Origin: Bacillus salipaludis
GTDB taxonomy: Bacteria > Bacillota > Bacilli > Bacillales_B > DSM-18226
Length of the DNA: 56,907 nucleotides
Assembly (NCBI RefSeq): GCF_004358205.1
Contig: NZ_SMYO01000020.1
Location: forward strand, 1-56,907
Direction: 5' to 3'
Of the stretch, positions 42,785 to 52,901 are shown piece after piece. Numbering within the stretch: the first letter of the stretch is position 1; each line of letters starts with the position of its first letter. A program made the position numbers and the translations under genes. Under the pieces are notes generated by a model. The model worked only from the letters and a program-made list of their open reading frames with translations, was not told the DNA's origin and made no database searches.

Positions 42785-44875
42785 TCATTCCTTTATAATA
42801 TTTGTTTGAAGATAATCCAAAAAGATTGCCTCTAATCTAGTCCGAATCATCTCTTCATTCGATGATGAAAAAATTAAGATTGCCTCATTATTCTCAATTA
42901 AGCTTGTGCTAATCAGGCTTACTATTTCCTGCTCCCTTACACTTAATTCCTCAGGAGCCAGCATGAGCAGTAAATTCTTCATGTACATATCATTTCCATC
43001 CATACCTTTAACGGGTATAGGCTGCTTTAAATGGGTGATTTGAAAAATAAGCTTTTTGACATTCTCATTTCTGCAATGGAAAAGCGCCATCCCCGTATCG
43101 GGTATTCCAAGTCCGCCTTTTTCTTCTCGTTCCTTTAATGAACTCATAACATCATCCGCATTTGTTAAAAGTCCCTTATTCTCCGCCAACTTGACCATCT
43201 CTTTTAATATTTGCTCATGACCGCTGAGAATAGGAAGCCGGTAAACACAAAAATTGTTTAAAACCGCCTGAATACTCTGATGGACATCCTGAAGTTCCTG
43301 TAAAATTCCTGAAATTGTGACACCCGTTTTGTTGGAGGAAGGGGCTGATTTTTGCAATGCCTTTAAATAACTCTTTTTTTCCGTGATATTCTTAATGTTA
43401 TTTTTTAAAAAATTCTTGATTGTCTCGATATTCTCTTCGCTTAAGAGTGGGGAGACAATCATATATTCCAATTTTGTAAACGGAAGCTTTACTGTAGATA
43501 TAATCAAATCATAACTACTGAAGTTTTCTTGCTGCTGCATTTCTTTAATCGATTTAATTTCAATCGTATCAATCCCGGCAATTTCCTTCTTAATTCGACT
43601 TGCCAGCATTTTAGACGTCCCAATACCCGTTGGACAAACAACCAAGGCCTTAATCGTAATATCCTCTTCCTTCATCACCAAGGCAGAACCAAAATGAAGA
43701 ACAATAAAGGCAATTTCATCCTCAGGAAAAGCTTTAATCTCTTTAAAGTAGGTTTCCACACTATTTTTCACAGCCATAAACAGAACAGGATACTTCCGTT
43801 TGATTTCCTCTTTTAGCGGGTTAAATGACCCCATTTTCTGTTGAAGCCGGAATAGCGAAGGCTCCATATGGGCAAGCAATCCTTGATGTAAGGAAAAATC
43901 CTTCGTTAAATCAACATGAAGTTGAGAAGAAACATGTTGAATCAGATTTTTAATTTTTTTGCTAAGAACCACACTATCATAGGGAAGAATGTCTGCTGCC
44001 TGGAGTTTAGAACCTTTTAGGATTCCCGCCAAAAATAAAATATCGTTTTTCTTAAATTGAAAGGAGAATAATGATTCAAGTTCCCGGAGGATTTCGGAAA
44101 TCAGGTTATATTCTTTTGTTAGTTCGTTAGCGAACTCCCCCTCTTCTTCCAAGAAAAAGAAAGCCTCTGCTCTTTGCAGCGTGATACAAATATGAACAAT
44201 TAAACCAATATAATCACTATCAGCAAGCCTTTGCTGGAATTTGCTAAAAACAGTATTAACTACCCTATCAATCGCAAGTAAGTAATTGGGGTGAAAATAA
44301 TATAAAATAAGATCCTGATGTGATTCTCCATTTTCTAACAAAAATAAACCCTCTATTAGTTCCTCGTTAAAATGAAGCAGCATAAAACTTGCCAAAGCTT
44401 TTCGCTTGGAGGATTCAGTGCCTATAAGTTCAACACCTACGCCTCTTTTTCGAGTTAGCTGGATATTAAAATTGCCGAGCCAGCCTGTCAGTTCATCCAG
44501 GTAAGCTGTTAATGTCGCAGCACTAACGCCGAGATCAATGGACAAAGCCTGAATTTTATAGGATTCTTCCTGAATTAATGCGATGAGCAAAAGCAACTCT
44601 TTTTCCTGAGGAGTTTGATCGATTGGATCGATTCCCATTAAATATTGAATTAATCGAAAAACTTGTTCGTTCTTTCCCTCAACCACCAAGCCTTTATCCG
44701 TATTTCGGACTAACTGAAGGTCAAAGGAGTCAAGGACTTTCTCAATAGACTTTAAATTACGCTGGATGGTTCGAACACTAACATTTAAATATGTAGCAAG
44801 GGTTAATGCTGTATGCTTCCCAGATGTTTTGATAATTAATTCAATAATTTCTTTTTCCCTTGTAGTTATGTACAT
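42785..44875 (-). CDS. mtlR: PTS-controlled mannitol operon activator MtlR
   Basis: A 696-aa BglG/DeoR-type multidomain regulator. N-terminal helix-turn-helix domains (ALTLATYLNVSVRTIQRNLKSIEKV) are followed by two PRDs (about 190-400), an EIIB-Gat-like domain with VVCPTGIGTSKMLASRIKKEI (about 405-490) and a C-terminal EIIA-like domain with GMALFHCRNENV. Phosphorylation by HPr and the mannitol EII sets activity in the known homologues. It is located between mtlA and mtlD, as in Geobacillus and unlike B. subtilis, where mtlR is separate. Confidence 0.95.
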   Translation of the reverse strand: MYITTREKEIIELIIKTSGKHTALTLATYLNVSVRTIQRNLKSIEKVLDSFDLQLVRNTDKGLVVEGKNEQVFRLIQYLMGIDPIDQTPQEKELLLLIALIQEESYKIQALSIDLGVSAATLTAYLDELTGWLGNFNIQLTRKRGVGVELIGTESSKRKALASFMLLHFNEELIEGLFLLENGESHQDLILYYFHPNYLLAIDRVVNTVFSKFQQRLADSDYIGLIVHICITLQRAEAFFFLEEEGEFANELTKEYNLISEILRELESLFSFQFKKNDILFLAGILKGSKLQAADILPYDSVVLSKKIKNLIQHVSSQLHVDLTKDFSLHQGLLAHMEPSLFRLQQKMGSFNPLKEEIKRKYPVLFMAVKNSVETYFKEIKAFPEDEIAFIVLHFGSALVMKEEDITIKALVVCPTGIGTSKMLASRIKKEIAGIDTIEIKSIKEMQQQENFSSYDLIISTVKLPFTKLEYMIVSPLLSEENIETIKNFLKNNIKNITEKKSYLKALQKSAPSSNKTGVTISGILQELQDVHQSIQAVLNNFCVYRLPILSGHEQILKEMVKLAENKGLLTNADDVMSSLKEREEKGGLGIPDTGMALFHCRNENVKKLIFQITHLKQPIPVKGMDGNDMYMKNLLLMLAPEELSVREQEIVSLISTSLIENNEAILIFSSSNEEMIRTRLEAIFLDYLQTNIIKE

Positions 44876-44903
44876 GCTACCAACTCATTTCTGGTGATGT
44901 AAC

Positions 44904-44940
44904 ACGAATAGAAAAGCAAATTTTCTACTTTTCTATTCGT
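44904..44940 (-). other. Intercistronic stem-loop between mtlA and mtlR
   Basis: A 13-bp perfect stem (ACGAATAGAAAAG and complement, 11-base loop) lies just after the mtlA stop. There is no T-run on the minus strand, so it is more likely a mRNA stabiliser or partial attenuator than a full terminator. It would explain higher mtlA than mtlR expression. Confidence 0.7.
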
Positions 44941-44948
44941 AAACTACT

Positions 44949-46859
44949 CTATTGATTTTTATCATTTAAAATATCTATGATTTCCTTTGCCGACTTGGCT
45001 TCTACTAATTTTTCAATATTGGCCATGTCAGAGCAAGTAACTGCAATACCTGATAAGATTTCAAGATGTGTACCATCTTTCCCAGCAATACCGAAAATCA
45101 ACCGCACTTTTTGTCCATCGAAGTCAACCCCGTTCGGAACCTGTAAAACAGTAAATCCAGAATTCAGGACATCCTTTTTTGCTTCTTCCGTACCGTGTGG
45201 AATCGCAACATCATTTCCCATATAGGTAGATGTCATTTCATCACGGGCGATCATGGCATCAATATAGCTTTCCTTTACATAGCCTGCTTTAACTAATGCT
45301 CTACCTGCAAAGCGAATGGCCTCTTCTTTTGTAGCGAATTCCTGATTTAAAAATATATTTTCTTCACGAAGTAATGAATCCTGGGCATCATTGCCACCAT
45401 TTGGTACATTGTCTTCCGCGTCTTCAACTATTTCCTGAAGTTCCGCTGTTTCAGGGTTTTTCAATCGGTTCATTAAATGATCGTATTCCGGGCTTGATAA
45501 GAAATTATCAACCGAAATATGATAAGCATTCGGCACTTGTTTCAGAGCTCTTGGTGTCAACTCTTCCTGCGTAATAACAATTTGTGCATCAGATGGCAGG
45601 TTGCTAATCGCTGTATTAGTTACAGAAATATTCAACCCTGCTTCTTTCACTTTTTTACGAAGAAGAGAAGCTCCCATTGCACTTGAACCCATTCCCGCAT
45701 CACAGGCAAAAATAATTTTGCTGACGTTTTCCGGGAAGGTACCAGGATTTGATGCAAAAACATTGGCGACAGAACTTTTCTTCCCTTTCATTTCTTGCAT
45801 TTTTCTCGCTGCTTCTTCAATGTCTTCATCTGTTTCCTTCCCAGTTTTTACGATAAACGATGAAACTACAAAGGAGACAATACCAGCTACGAGCACACCC
45901 GCGAAGTTAGCAATATATGCACTTGCATGATGGGGAGTAACAGCGGTGATAGCGATAATACTTCCCGGTGATGCAGGAGCGAATAATCCTCCGCCTAAAA
46001 GCACCTCTGTAAATACGCCGCTCATCCCCCCAAGAATAACGGCAATAAACAACATTGGGCGCATTAAAACATAAGGGAAGTAAATTTCATGAATACCGCC
46101 AAAGAATTGAATAATCGCCGCACCTGGGGCTGATCTTCTGGCCGTACCTTTTCCAAAAATAATATAGGCTAACAGGACACCAATACCAGGTCCTGGGTTG
46201 GCTTCAAGAAGGAATAAAATCGATTTTCCTGCTGTTTTAGCTTGTTCAACACCAATTGGCGAAAGGACGCCGTGGTTAATAGCATTATTTAAGAACAAAA
46301 TCTTTGCTGGTTCGATAATGATACTTGTAAGCGGCAATAACCCTGTGCTTACGAGCCAATCGACCCCTTTTACAAGCCAGCCTGTAAATACGTCAACGGC
46401 AGGACCGATTGCCAAAAAGGCTAGAATAGCCAACAATCCTCCAAGTATCCCAGCGGAGAAGTTATTCACAAGCATTTCAAAACCAGCTTTGACTTTCCCT
46501 TCGATCCACTGGTCAAATTTCTTGATTACATAACCGCCAAGCGGTCCCATGATCATGGCGCCGAGGAACATCGGAATGTCAGCGCCAACAATGACACCCA
46601 TTGTGGCAATCGCACCAACGACCGCACCACGTTGATCATGAACTAACTTACCACCCGTGTATCCGATTAATAACGGAAGGAGGTACGTAATCATCGGGCC
46701 AACCATTTTGGCAAGGCTTTCATTTGGAGTAAACCCGGTAGGAATGAATAGTGCTGTAATTAAACCCCAAGCAATGAAAGCTGAGATATTCGGCATGACC
46801 ATTGAACTTAGGAAGTTACCGAACTTTTGGACAGCTACTTTTATATTAGATTGAGCCAT
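44949..46859 (-). CDS. mtlA: Mannitol-specific PTS EIICBA
   Basis: A 636-aa fused transporter. The membrane EIIC (about 10-340) carries GGIHEIYFPY. Phospho-Cys386 of EIIB is in IIFACDAGMGSSAMG, and phospho-His555 of EIIA is in DVAIPHGTEEA. It imports and phosphorylates mannitol. B. subtilis splits this into MtlA (CB) and MtlF (A). The single fused chain is the E. coli-type architecture. The ATG at 46859 has GAAGGGAAGAG upstream. Confidence 0.96.
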   Translation of the reverse strand: MAQSNIKVAVQKFGNFLSSMVMPNISAFIAWGLITALFIPTGFTPNESLAKMVGPMITYLLPLLIGYTGGKLVHDQRGAVVGAIATMGVIVGADIPMFLGAMIMGPLGGYVIKKFDQWIEGKVKAGFEMLVNNFSAGILGGLLAILAFLAIGPAVDVFTGWLVKGVDWLVSTGLLPLTSIIIEPAKILFLNNAINHGVLSPIGVEQAKTAGKSILFLLEANPGPGIGVLLAYIIFGKGTARRSAPGAAIIQFFGGIHEIYFPYVLMRPMLFIAVILGGMSGVFTEVLLGGGLFAPASPGSIIAITAVTPHHASAYIANFAGVLVAGIVSFVVSSFIVKTGKETDEDIEEAARKMQEMKGKKSSVANVFASNPGTFPENVSKIIFACDAGMGSSAMGASLLRKKVKEAGLNISVTNTAISNLPSDAQIVITQEELTPRALKQVPNAYHISVDNFLSSPEYDHLMNRLKNPETAELQEIVEDAEDNVPNGGNDAQDSLLREENIFLNQEFATKEEAIRFAGRALVKAGYVKESYIDAMIARDEMTSTYMGNDVAIPHGTEEAKKDVLNSGFTVLQVPNGVDFDGQKVRLIFGIAGKDGTHLEILSGIAVTCSDMANIEKLVEAKSAKEIIDILNDKNQ

Positions 46860-47013
46860 ATGCTCTCTTCCCTTCATTAGTTTTGTACATAGTCAATGGT
46901 AAAGGACAGAGCACCCTCATTCAATAAAGAAGAAAGCTAACTTTGTCGCACAAGAGATGACAAACATAGTTTTTCTCAAAAAAGGTTCACTATACGATAG
47001 CAACAATAGTAAC

Positions 47014-47046
47014 AAAAAAACACGGTTCAAAATTGAACCGTGTTTT
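47014..47046 (-). terminator. Terminator of glmS
   Basis: The minus-strand stem AACACGGTTCAA/TTGAACCGTGTT is followed by seven T residues. Confidence 0.9.
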
Positions 47047-47064
47047 AAATAATCATTCACCTGC

Positions 47065-48867
47065 TTATTCAACCGTAACCGATTTTGCTAAGTTACGTGG
47101 CTTATCCACGTCGCAATCACGGTGCAGTGCTGCATAGTAGGCAATTAATTGTAATGGTATAACAGAGATAAGTGGTGTTAATAATTCATGTACTTCTGGA
47201 ATGATGAAGCTGTCTTCGTCCATATTTAAACCCTTCATCGAAATGATGCATGGGTTTGCTCCGCGGGCAACGACTTCCTTCACATTTCCGCGAATGCTTA
47301 GGTTTACACTTTCTTGAGTAGCTAGAGCAATAATCGGCGTTCCTTCTTCAATTAAAGCAATCGTGCCATGTTTTAATTCTCCGCCAGCAAAGCCTTCTGC
47401 TTGAATATAAGAAATTTCCTTTAATTTCAAGGATCCTTCTAAGCATACATAATAGTCAACTCCGCGGCCGATAAAGAAGGCATTTCGTGTTACCGATAAA
47501 AACTCTCTTGATATATGCTCAAACAGCTCTTTTGAATCGCAAAGAACTTCCATTGCATTTGCAATAATTCCAAGTTCATGTACCAAGTCAAAGTCAACTT
47601 TGATATTTTGGCTCTTTGCCGTTACCTCGGCCAGTATGGAAAGCACGGCTATTTGGGCTGTATAAGCTTTCGTAGATGCAACCGCAATTTCAGGACCAGC
47701 ATGTAGTAATAATGTATAATCCGCTTCACGAGAAAGAGTTGAACCAGGAACGTTCGTAATTGTTAATGCACGATAACCCATTCCTTTTACTTTAACAAGT
47801 ACCGCACGGCTGTCTGCTGTTTCCCCACTCTGTGTGATGAAAATAAACAACGGCTTTTTCGATAACAGTGGCATATTATAAACAAATTCACTAGCAATAT
47901 GAACTTCTACTGGAATTTTAGCCATGTTTTCAATCAGTTGTTTTCCGACAAGACCTGCATTGTAGGATGTTCCAGCTGCAACAATGTAAACACGGTCACT
48001 ATCATTCATTGCACCGATAATTTCAGAATCAATGGTTAGTTCCCCTTGCTCATTTTGATACGTTTGAATAATCTTACGCATCACAAGCGGCTGCTCGTCG
48101 ATTTCTTTTATCATGTAATGAGGATATGTGCCCTTCTCAATATCACTTGCATCCAATTCTGCTTTATACGGTTTGCGGTTGATTGTCTCTCCAGCCAAGT
48201 TTTGAATTGTTACTTGGTCTTTCGTAACAATGACAACCTCTTTGTCCATTAGCTCTACATATTTATCTGTAACCTGAAGCATTGCCATCGCATCACTAGC
48301 AACGACATTAAAGCCGTCTCCTAAACCGACAAGAAGTGGGCTTTTATTTTTAGCAACGTAGATTGTTTCACGGTCTTTTGCATCTAAAAGGGCAAGAGCA
48401 TAGGAACCATGTAAAAGTGTTAGTGTTTTACGGAATGCTTCTAAAACAGTTAGGCCTTCGTTTACAAAGAACTCAATAAGCTGAACAACTACTTCCGTAT
48501 CCGTTTCACTTTTAAACTCAACATTTGAAAGATATTCGCGCTTTAAGAAATCATAATTCTCAATCACACCATTGTGTACAAGCGTAAAACGGTCTGAAGC
48601 ACTTTGATGCGGATGGGAATTTGTTTTGCTTGGTACACCATGAGTTGCCCAGCGAGTATGCCCAATTCCAATATGAGCTGTTACATTTCCATCCACAATC
48701 TTTCGTAAATCTGCAATGCGGCCTTTTTCTTTGAATACATGAATCCCGTGCCCGTTTTGAAGCGCAATACCTGCTGAGTCATAACCGCGGTATTCCAGCT
48801 TTTCAAGACCTTTTAATAAAATTTCCTTTGAATCCTTATTTCCAATATATCCAACAATTCCACACAT
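47065..48867 (-). CDS. glmS: Glutamine--fructose-6-phosphate aminotransferase (isomerizing)
   Basis: A 600-aa enzyme making glucosamine-6-phosphate, the first step to UDP-GlcNAc. The N-terminal Ntn glutaminase has Cys2 (CGIVGYIG) exposed after Met removal, with HTRWATHG and the GSYALALL region. Two SIS isomerase domains follow ([14 protein letters not shown]-terminal [13 protein letters not shown]). It is preceded by the self-cleaving glmS ribozyme and a GC-rich hairpin. SD GGGAGGAAAAG. Confidence 0.98.
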   Translation of the reverse strand: MCGIVGYIGNKDSKEILLKGLEKLEYRGYDSAGIALQNGHGIHVFKEKGRIADLRKIVDGNVTAHIGIGHTRWATHGVPSKTNSHPHQSASDRFTLVHNGVIENYDFLKREYLSNVEFKSETDTEVVVQLIEFFVNEGLTVLEAFRKTLTLLHGSYALALLDAKDRETIYVAKNKSPLLVGLGDGFNVVASDAMAMLQVTDKYVELMDKEVVIVTKDQVTIQNLAGETINRKPYKAELDASDIEKGTYPHYMIKEIDEQPLVMRKIIQTYQNEQGELTIDSEIIGAMNDSDRVYIVAAGTSYNAGLVGKQLIENMAKIPVEVHIASEFVYNMPLLSKKPLFIFITQSGETADSRAVLVKVKGMGYRALTITNVPGSTLSREADYTLLLHAGPEIAVASTKAYTAQIAVLSILAEVTAKSQNIKVDFDLVHELGIIANAMEVLCDSKELFEHISREFLSVTRNAFFIGRGVDYYVCLEGSLKLKEISYIQAEGFAGGELKHGTIALIEEGTPIIALATQESVNLSIRGNVKEVVARGANPCIISMKGLNMDEDSFIIPEVHELLTPLISVIPLQLIAYYAALHRDCDVDKPRNLAKSVTVE

Positions 48868-48889
48868 AATTTCTTTTCCTCCCTGATTT

Positions 48890-48927
48890 AGGGGGCAAGA
48901 ATGCTTTGGAGGCTTACCTTGCCCCCT
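48890..48927 (-). other. GC-rich hairpin between glmS ribozyme and glmS SD
   Basis: A 10-bp perfect stem (AGGGGGCAAG/CTTGCCCCCT, 18-base loop) ends 9 nt before the GGGAGG SD. No U-tract follows, so it is not a standard terminator. The full ribozyme core lies upstream of it. Confidence 0.75.
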
Positions 48928-48971
48928 TATCTCCGTTTTTTAGGTATCTGTCTATACCCTTTAAAGCGTGA

Positions 48972-49136
48972 AGCTAATATGTGTGCATTTTCTTCTCTTT
49001 GTGCATCGAGTTGCCTCAGATGTTTTAAAGAAGAACTGACGGTTGTGCATCGCAACCGGGAGGTATCCGCCGAACATTTCGATAAACCTCCTCCTCGTCA
49101 ACTAATTCAACTCACTATGAATTAGTTCAGGCGCTT
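48972..49136 (-). ncRNA. glmS ribozyme (GlcN6P-activated self-cleaving riboswitch)
   Basis: The minus strand carries the core AGCGCC...GAACT (cleavage 5' of the G at 49134), GACGAGGAGGAGGTTTATCGAA, TTCGGCGGATACCTCCCGG and the downstream P3/P4 region with CACAAAGAGAAGAAAATGCAC. These match the B. subtilis glmS ribozyme segment by segment. GlcN6P acts as a cofactor. Cleavage exposes a 5'-OH mRNA to RNase J, shutting off glmS. The 3' border at about 48972 is approximate. Confidence 0.95.
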
Positions 49137-49202
49137 TAAAATGTTTTAAATCACTATCCACCTTTCTTTAGTAAGATGTGCTTTTAACAACAAAGCAAAT
49201 CA

Positions 49203-49231
49203 ATCTTACCTGAATTCAAGATTTCCGTCAA
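49203..49231 (-). promoter_or_regulatory. Sigma-A promoter of glmS
   Basis: TTGACG (49231-49226), a 17-bp spacer and TAAGAT (49208-49203) lie upstream of the ribozyme. glmS therefore has its own promoter in addition to any read-through from glmM. Confidence 0.8.
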
Positions 49232-49287
49232 CTAGGAAGATAAAGGGATTTTGACTTTTCTTTTACAAGTGAAAAATTATACATAAT

Positions 49288-49326
49288 AAAATATGCATAA
49301 GGGATATTAAGGTTCCCTTATGCATA
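49288..49326 (-). terminator. Terminator of the sigW-glmM unit
   Basis: The minus-strand 13-bp stem TATGCATAAGGGA/TCCCTTATGCATA is followed by TTTTATTATG. Confidence 0.7.
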
Positions 49327-49335
49327 TAAAATAGA

Positions 49336-50685
49336 CTATTCTTTTAATTCCATTTCCTCTTTAACTACCATTACAATTCTGTTCACGTAGGATTCACATA
49401 GCTCTTCCGTTGGTGCTTCGACCATTACACGAACTAGCGGTTCTGTACCGGATGGACGGACAAGCACTCTTCCGTCACCTGCCATTTCAGTTTCCACCTG
49501 TTCAATAATTGCTTTTACTTTATCATTATCCGTTACATGAAGCTTGTCTGTCACTCTTACATTGACAAGCTTCTGCGGAAACTTCTTCATTTCACCGGCT
49601 AATTCGGATAATGGCTTATGGGTTGCCTTCATAATATTTACCAATTGTAAGCCTGTTAATAGACCATCACCTGTTGTGTTATAGTCAAGGAAAATAATAT
49701 GACCCGATTGCTCACCGCCAAGATTATAGCCGCTTTTCTTCATTTCCTCTACCACATAACGATCGCCCACTGCAGTAGGAACGCTTTTGATTCCATGGCT
49801 TTCAAGAGCCTTATAAAAACCAAGATTACTCATAACTGTTGAAACAATTGTCCCATGCTTTAAACGTCCATGTTCCTTCATGTACTTTCCACATATGTAC
49901 ATTATTTGGTCGCCATCCACGATATTTCCCTTTTCGTCAATCGCAATCAAGCGATCGCCATCCCCATCAAACGATAAGCCGACATCTGCAACCTTTTCCT
50001 TAACTAGTTGAGCTAAAGCCTCGGGATGGGTGGAACCAACTCCGGCGTTAATATTCAGTCCATTCGGAGACGCTCCCATAGTCGATAGGTCTGCATCAAG
50101 ATCAGCAAATAGATGCGTTGCCAGAGAAGATGTTGCTCCATTTGCACAATCTAAAGCAATATGGATTCCAGAAAAGTCTTCATCTACTGTGTGTTTTAAG
50201 TATTGTAGATATTTTTGTCCGCCTTCGAAATAGTCCATAACTTGCCCTAAATCAGAACCTACTGGCCTTGGTAATTGATCTTCCTGTAAATCAATTAGTT
50301 TTTCAATTTCTAATTCTTGTTCATCCGAAAGTTTAAAACCATCAGGACCAAAAAACTTAATTCCATTATCCGCTACTGGGTTATGAGAGGCGGAAATCAT
50401 AACCCCTGCCTGGGCCCCTAATGCTTTGGTTAAATAAGCAACACCAGGAGTAGAAATTACCCCAAGTCGCATTACTTCTGCACCAATGGACAGTAAACCG
50501 GCAACAAGAGCGCCTTCGAGCATATGGCCTGATATACGAGTATCACGGCCGATAATGACTTTCGGGCGGTCCTTGTCCTTTGTTAAAACATATCCACCAA
50601 AACGCCCTAATTTAAAGGCAAATTCAGGTGTTAATTCACTATTTGCAACTCCGCGTACTCCATCGGTACCGAAATATTTTCCCAT
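49336..50685 (-). CDS. glmM: Phosphoglucosamine mutase
   Basis: A 449-aa alpha-phosphohexomutase converting GlcN-6-P to GlcN-1-P. The phosphoserine is S100 in MISASHNP, the Mg loop is DGDGDR and the sugar-binding GEQSGH and RPSGTEP motifs are present. It follows cdaR by 36 bp. GlmM is known to bind and inhibit CdaA, which links wall precursor and c-di-AMP synthesis. Confidence 0.98.
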   Translation of the reverse strand: MGKYFGTDGVRGVANSELTPEFAFKLGRFGGYVLTKDKDRPKVIIGRDTRISGHMLEGALVAGLLSIGAEVMRLGVISTPGVAYLTKALGAQAGVMISASHNPVADNGIKFFGPDGFKLSDEQELEIEKLIDLQEDQLPRPVGSDLGQVMDYFEGGQKYLQYLKHTVDEDFSGIHIALDCANGATSSLATHLFADLDADLSTMGASPNGLNINAGVGSTHPEALAQLVKEKVADVGLSFDGDGDRLIAIDEKGNIVDGDQIMYICGKYMKEHGRLKHGTIVSTVMSNLGFYKALESHGIKSVPTAVGDRYVVEEMKKSGYNLGGEQSGHIIFLDYNTTGDGLLTGLQLVNIMKATHKPLSELAGEMKKFPQKLVNVRVTDKLHVTDNDKVKAIIEQVETEMAGDGRVLVRPSGTEPLVRVMVEAPTEELCESYVNRIVMVVKEEMELKE

Positions 50686-50721
50686 TATTAAAATCGCTCC
50701 TTCATCAATATATTGCAGGGT

Positions 50722-51948
50722 TTATGCGTTGTTTTTAGTTATTGTGACGTTTGCTCTGGATTGATCAAGTTCCCAGTCTACCTCCGAAGGCCCTTCCACT
50801 TGAATTTTTACATTATGGTCCCCTTCCTTAAGGTTGGACACATCGATAAAAACATTAAAATCTTTTGATTTTAATTTGTTCACCATGGAGCTTGGACCAT
50901 TGACTGTTATATCGACATTATCGGGATTGTTTATCTCCGCAGAATACTGGTCAGATAAACCGAGGATTGTTAAAGGAATCCCCGATATCGTTTTTTCTTC
51001 TTGCTTTTTCACAACAATGGTTGCCGTCACCATTTCCGGCGATACCTTTGTGATTCCATTCGAAATGATTACAGGTAAATCCATTGTCTTATTATCATCA
51101 ATTTTACTTACATCCACCTCAACGCGAACATGGGCATTTTTTAAGGCATGTTCACTACCAATAATTACTGCATCCTTTGTATCTAAAGTGATGGAATCAA
51201 TGGTTACTCCACTAGGCGGTGTTCCAATTTGTTTGATATCAATCGGAACCTTTTTACTTATATCCTTGACAGGTATGGTTACCCTTACCGTACTAGGATC
51301 GACCTCAACGTCCAATTTATTTAAGTCGCGGTCGAGAACCTGGATATTCGCTTCCTGTGAAATCGTTTTATTTATCTGATCTTTAACATTGAGCGTCGCT
51401 TTTACGTAGCTAATTCGATCAATTAAGTTTTTTGCCCCAGTAATTTTCACTTTATTTGGCTCAACAACGGGCTGCCCTGCAGCAAAGCCTTCCTGAAGCA
51501 ATCCTTGGTTAAATTCAGTATCCACTTTATATTCCTGAGTAATTTTCTCTTGAACGGACACATTTACACGGGACGGCTTTATCGTAGCCTTTAACTTATC
51601 TGATAAATCTTTTATTTTCAGTTTTACGGTCTGATGGCCAATCTTGGCCTTTGTTAAATCAACATATACTTCAAAGTTCCGCAATGCTTTCGCATTTTGA
51701 ATATGTGTTACCGGTCCTTTTAATGTTAGCTTCACTTTGTTTGGAATCCCCGATACGACTAAATTTTCCGTATCATAGTATACCTTTACCGGTACATCAT
51801 TTAGGGTTTCAGTGGTTTGCTCACCTGGTACATTCACACCGGTAAACTTGGTGCTGTTCGTAGTATGGGGAACAGATGAATAAAGCAGAACAGCTAGAAC
51901 CAATGCAAGAATTTTTATAAACCACCGATTATCCATCAATTTATCCAT
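50722..51948 (-). CDS. cdaR: CdaA regulator CdaR (YbbR-domain protein)
   Basis: A 408-aa protein. One N-terminal helix (about 9-26, WFIKILALVLAVLLYSSVP) anchors a series of extracytoplasmic YbbR beta-domains (repeats of VKVxxxxxNL..SGIPNKV type). CdaR is a membrane partner modulating CdaA. At 408 aa it is shorter than the 483-aa B. subtilis protein. Its start overlaps the cdaA stop by 8 bp. Confidence 0.95.
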   Translation of the reverse strand: MDKLMDNRWFIKILALVLAVLLYSSVPHTTNSTKFTGVNVPGEQTTETLNDVPVKVYYDTENLVVSGIPNKVKLTLKGPVTHIQNAKALRNFEVYVDLTKAKIGHQTVKLKIKDLSDKLKATIKPSRVNVSVQEKITQEYKVDTEFNQGLLQEGFAAGQPVVEPNKVKITGAKNLIDRISYVKATLNVKDQINKTISQEANIQVLDRDLNKLDVEVDPSTVRVTIPVKDISKKVPIDIKQIGTPPSGVTIDSITLDTKDAVIIGSEHALKNAHVRVEVDVSKIDDNKTMDLPVIISNGITKVSPEMVTATIVVKKQEEKTISGIPLTILGLSDQYSAEINNPDNVDITVNGPSSMVNKLKSKDFNVFIDVSNLKEGDHNVKIQVEGPSEVDWELDQSRANVTITKNNA

Positions 51949-52768
51949 TTTTCTTTCCCCTCCAGTTCCAACGAGCTGAAGAAGCCTGTTTGACTTTGGT
52001 ATTCACTAATAATTCACTCGATAATAATTCTTTAAATTCATCGGTATTTAAATCTCGGTGAAGTTCCCCATTTTTCGTAAGAGAAATTCCACCTGTTTCC
52101 TCCGAAACCACCACTGTGATGCTATCTGTTACCTCACTAATCCCGAGTGCTGCCCGGTGTCTCGTCCCCAGCTCCTTAGAAATAAAAGGACTCTCTGACA
52201 AAGGAAGATAGCAAGCCGCAGCAGATACATTATTTTTTTGAATAATGACCGCTCCATCATGGAGAGGTGTATTTGGAATAAAAATATTGATGAGTAATTC
52301 TGAGGAAATTTTTGAATCTAAAGGAATCCCCGTTTCAATATAATCACTCATTCCTGTTTCTTTTTCAATCGAAATTAAGGCTCCTATCCGACGTTTTGCC
52401 ATATAATCTGTTGCTTTTATAATGGCTGCAATGGTTTTCTCCGGATCATCGTCATCTGGACTACCGCTTCTCGAAAAAAACCGTCCCCTGCCCAGCTGTT
52501 CAAGTGCTCTTCTAAGTTCCGGCTGAAAAATAATAATAATCGCAAGAAATCCCCAGTTAATGGCCTGTTGCATCATCCAGCTTAATGTTTTTAAGCCTAA
52601 GTATTCACTGACTACCCTAACAAGCAGAATTACCAAAATTCCCTTGAGTAATTGAACGGCCTTTGTTCCTCTTATAACATTAATCAGCTTATAAATGACA
52701 TACCACACAAGGAGAATATCAACAATACTAGATAAATACTTCCATACTGTGAAATCGGCAAACGGCAT
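51941..52768 (-). CDS. cdaA: Diadenylate cyclase CdaA
   Basis: A 275-aa membrane enzyme synthesising c-di-AMP from two ATP. Three N-terminal helices (about 10-80) precede the DAC domain with the catalytic motifs DGA (171-173) and RHR (203-205). The ATG at 52768 follows GGAGGAAGAAC, while the frame's earlier ATG at 52792 has no SD. It heads cdaA-cdaR-glmM. Its product regulates K+ transporters such as KimA at 28.3-30.1 kb. Confidence 0.97.
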   Translation of the reverse strand: MPFADFTVWKYLSSIVDILLVWYVIYKLINVIRGTKAVQLLKGILVILLVRVVSEYLGLKTLSWMMQQAINWGFLAIIIIFQPELRRALEQLGRGRFFSRSGSPDDDDPEKTIAAIIKATDYMAKRRIGALISIEKETGMSDYIETGIPLDSKISSELLINIFIPNTPLHDGAVIIQKNNVSAAACYLPLSESPFISKELGTRHRAALGISEVTDSITVVVSEETGGISLTKNGELHRDLNTDEFKELLSSELLVNTKVKQASSARWNWRGKKNG

Positions 52769-52861
52769 TGTTCTTCCTCCGTAATTTTGCATAAGAATCC
52801 ATGAAATCTAAACCCATGTTATTATAACATAAATCAAGCTTGTACCTATTATATGTAGTAT

Positions 52862-52900
52862 CATAAAAAAACAAATCACTCAAATCGGAGTGATTTGTTT
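52862..52900 (-). terminator. Terminator of sigW-rsiW
   Basis: The minus-strand stem AAACAAATCACTC/GAGTGATTTGTTT is followed by TTTTATG. Confidence 0.85.
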
Positions 52901-52901
52901 T

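Noticed and set aside
46860..47013. Catabolite-responsive (cre) site and MtlR operator upstream of mtlA
   Set aside because: A CRP-like or cre consensus was looked for, but only partial matches (such as TTGTGCGACAA) were seen, so nothing was annotated.
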